Source: Paraburkholderia ultramafica
GTDB lineage: Bacteria > Pseudomonadota > Gammaproteobacteria > Burkholderiales > Burkholderiaceae
Length of the DNA stretch: 64,000 nt
Assembly (NCBI RefSeq): GCF_902859915.1
Contig: NZ_CADIKK010000013.1
Location: 1-64,000 of the forward strand
Reading direction: 5' to 3'
Below, in pieces: positions 62,565 through 64,000 of this stretch. Under the pieces are notes generated by a model. It ran no database searches and was not told the DNA's origin. It worked only from the letters and a program-made list of their open reading frames with translations. How positions within the stretch are numbered: the stretch's first letter is position 1; each line of letters starts with the position of its first letter. Both the position numbers and the translations under genes were made by a program.

Positions 62565-63275
62565 TCAGCCGTTGAGCTGACCAAGCTCAAACAGCAGCAC
62601 TTCGGCGTTGTCACCCTTGTCCAGCGTCACCGTATCGATGCCGCTGAGCTTGGCGGCATCGCCCGCCTCGAGCGCGGTGCCGTTCACCGTCAGCGCGCCG
62701 CGCGCCACATGCACGTACGCGAGCCGCCCTTTCGGCAACGCGAACCTGACCGCTTCCGCGCCGTCGATCAGCCCCGCGTAGATCGATGCGTCCGCGTGAA
62801 TCGTCACCGAGCCGTCGCGGCCGTCGGGCGAAGCAACCACCCGCAGACGGCCACGCTTGTCGGCCGCCTCGAAACGCTTTTCCTCGTAGCCGGGCGGGTC
62901 GCCCGCGCGTTGCGGAATCACCCAGATCTGCAACAGATGCGCGGGTTCGTCCTGCGATGCGTTGAACTCGCTGTGCTGCACGCCGGTGCCCGCGCTCATG
63001 CGCTGCACGTCGCCGGGACGGATGGTCGAGCCGTTGCCCATGCTGTCGCGATGGGCGAGCGCGCCCTCGAGCACGTACGTGACGATCTCCATATCGCGAT
63101 GGCCATGCGTGCCGAAGCCCTCGCCGCCGGCGATGCGGTCTTCGTTGATGACGCGCAGCGGGCCGAAATGCACGTGTTGCGGGTCGCGGTAGTCGGCAAA
63201 CGAGAAGCTGTGATACGAGTCGAGCCAGCCGTGGTTGGCGTGGCCGCGTTCTTCGGAGCGGCGAATCTCGATCAT
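62565..63275 (-). CDS. Pirin-family protein (YhhW-like)
   Basis: A 236-residue bicupin. HSFSFADYRDPQHVHFGPLRVINEDRI and GFGTHGHRDMEIVTYVLEGALAHRDSMGNGSTIRPGDVQRMSAGTGVQHSEFN hold the conserved metal-binding His/Glu set (H-x-H, E, H). The second cupin ends LLFELGQLNG. YhhW-type pirins act as quercetinases or redox-linked regulators. GGAG precedes the ATG at 63275. Single gene. Confidence 0.94.
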   Translation of the reverse strand: MIEIRRSEERGHANHGWLDSYHSFSFADYRDPQHVHFGPLRVINEDRIAGGEGFGTHGHRDMEIVTYVLEGALAHRDSMGNGSTIRPGDVQRMSAGTGVQHSEFNASQDEPAHLLQIWVIPQRAGDPPGYEEKRFEAADKRGRLRVVASPDGRDGSVTIHADASIYAGLIDGAEAVRFALPKGRLAYVHVARGALTVNGTALEAGDAAKLSGIDTVTLDKGDNAEVLLFELGQLNG

Positions 63276-63738
63276 GGAGGTACTCCCGTGAATAAATAGC
63301 AATGCCGAGAATGTATGGGCAGCGCGCGCGCTGAACAATCGGCACGGGCGCACCGGATCGTTCCATAAATACGCGCAATCGGGCGGCCCCAAAAAAATGC
63401 CGCAGCGTCGCGCACGCGCAACGCCCGCGGCCGCCAGTTTGCCGTCGCCGGCGGGCCGGGCTGGCGCCTCGCCGCTGTTCGGGTAAAATACCGCCCTTTT
63501 CAAGACGCGTGGGCGCCCAGCGCGCGCCGGCGGGCCCGGCACAGTCGGCCGCAAGGCGATCGCGGCCGGCATCAGGTCCGCGCCAGGCTTCCTCGACACG
63601 TCGAAAAAGCCGCCCGCCGGACTGAAAACAATCCCGCGCGGCGCAACAATTTTGACCGCCTAGAATAGCGACCTTCGGCCACGAGCCGGCGTTCGTCGGG
63701 TCGAACCACCACGACGATCAGTTTGATCCAGGAGAAAC
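63276..63738. other. Intergenic region before the ABC binding-protein gene
   Basis: GC-rich, with TAAAAT at 63484-63489 as the only promoter-like hexamer and no clear -35. No gene or repeat is seen. A run of seven A near 63391 marks the pirin promoter side. Confidence 0.45.
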
Positions 63739-64000
63739 ATGAAGAAGTTCGCACTGTGCGTGGCGCTTGCGCTCATGGCCACCGGCGCGCTGGCGAAAGA
63801 GTGGCAAACCGTCCGCATCGGGGTGGACGCCAGCTACCCGCCGTTCGAATCGAAGGCGCCCAGCGGCGAGATCGTCGGCTTCGACGCCGATCTGACCCGC
63901 GCGCTGTGCGCGAAGATGAACGTGAAGTGCATCTGGGTCGAACAGGATCTCGACGGCATCATTCCGGCGTTGAAGGGCAAGAAGTTCGACGCGATCGTGT
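63739..64000 (+). CDS. Polar amino-acid ABC substrate-binding protein, N-terminal part
   Basis: The first 87 residues of a HisJ/ArgT-like periplasmic binding protein, cut at the right edge. Signal peptide MKKFALCVALALMATGALA; mature part KEWQTVRIGVDASYPPFESKAPSGEIVGFDADLTRALCAKM matches the basic-amino-acid-binding group (SBP family 3). GGAG lies before the ATG. The permease and ATPase genes would be expected downstream. Confidence 0.9.
   Translation, partial: MKKFALCVALALMATGALAKEWQTVRIGVDASYPPFESKAPSGEIVGFDADLTRALCAKMNVKCIWVEQDLDGIIPALKGKKFDAIV

Overview
The window looks like a chromosomal segment of a Burkholderia-type betaproteobacterium, most like Paraburkholderia. The evidence is a very GC-rich genome with long mirror reading frames, a polyhydroxyalkanoate depolymerase, the rnfB-nth pair, MctP with a DUF3311 partner, CsbD and DUF883 stress proteins, and several lineage-typical small proteins. 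Nearly all of it is ordinary housekeeping and accessory metabolism. I see no insertion sequence, prophage, CRISPR array or integrase.

Layout. 0-7 kb: the end of a PHB depolymerase, a TetR regulator, RnfB-like ferredoxin plus endonuclease III, a DUF1841 protein, two tandem monohaem cytochromes c, and a MoxR ATPase/VWA pair. 7-15 kb: a truncated BenE-type transporter, transaldolase, a PhnB-like VOC protein, a FUSC exporter, a monocarboxylate symporter with its small partner, and an overlapping three-gene run (chorismate lyase, DNA glycosylase, spermidine-synthase-like). 15-26 kb: an OmpA lipoprotein, a TPR/glycosyltransferase-like protein, an AT-rich small ORF, HtpG, a MocR regulator with three candidate operator repeats, a VOC protein, an aminotransferase, RidA and PhzF. 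26-38 kb: a GGDEF-EAL protein, a ChrA-type transporter, a CopD-like protein, both topoisomerase IV subunits, the ABC-F ATPase Uup and a DUF4399 protein.

38-46 kb: rubredoxin, tRNA-Arg(CCU), a glutathione transferase, three small proteins, a Dcm-like cytosine methyltransferase with an N-terminal HTH followed by Vsr mismatch endonuclease, a PEBP-family protein and a 14-TM MFS transporter. 46-53 kb: trehalose-6-phosphate synthase and a cluster with two sigma-54 activators around small envelope or proline-rich proteins, then two overlapping paralogous lipoproteins. 53-64 kb: an ABC ATPase with a fused double permease, a diguanylate cyclase, a small orphan protein, an OmpR/EnvZ-like pair divergent from a Spy/CpxP-like chaperone, a pirin, and the start of an amino-acid-binding protein.

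The most interesting signals are regulatory. HtpG has a near-consensus sigma-32 promoter that overlaps the upstream stop codon and leaves a 200-nt leader with 15-bp tandem repeats. A sigma-54 promoter candidate precedes the DUF883 gene next to two sigma-54 activators. OmpR-like half-sites lie between the two-component system and the Spy-like gene. A leftward intrinsic terminator has no visible leftward gene. The best candidate for an undescribed system is the 47.5-53.4 kb cluster, but this is inference from layout and one promoter match.
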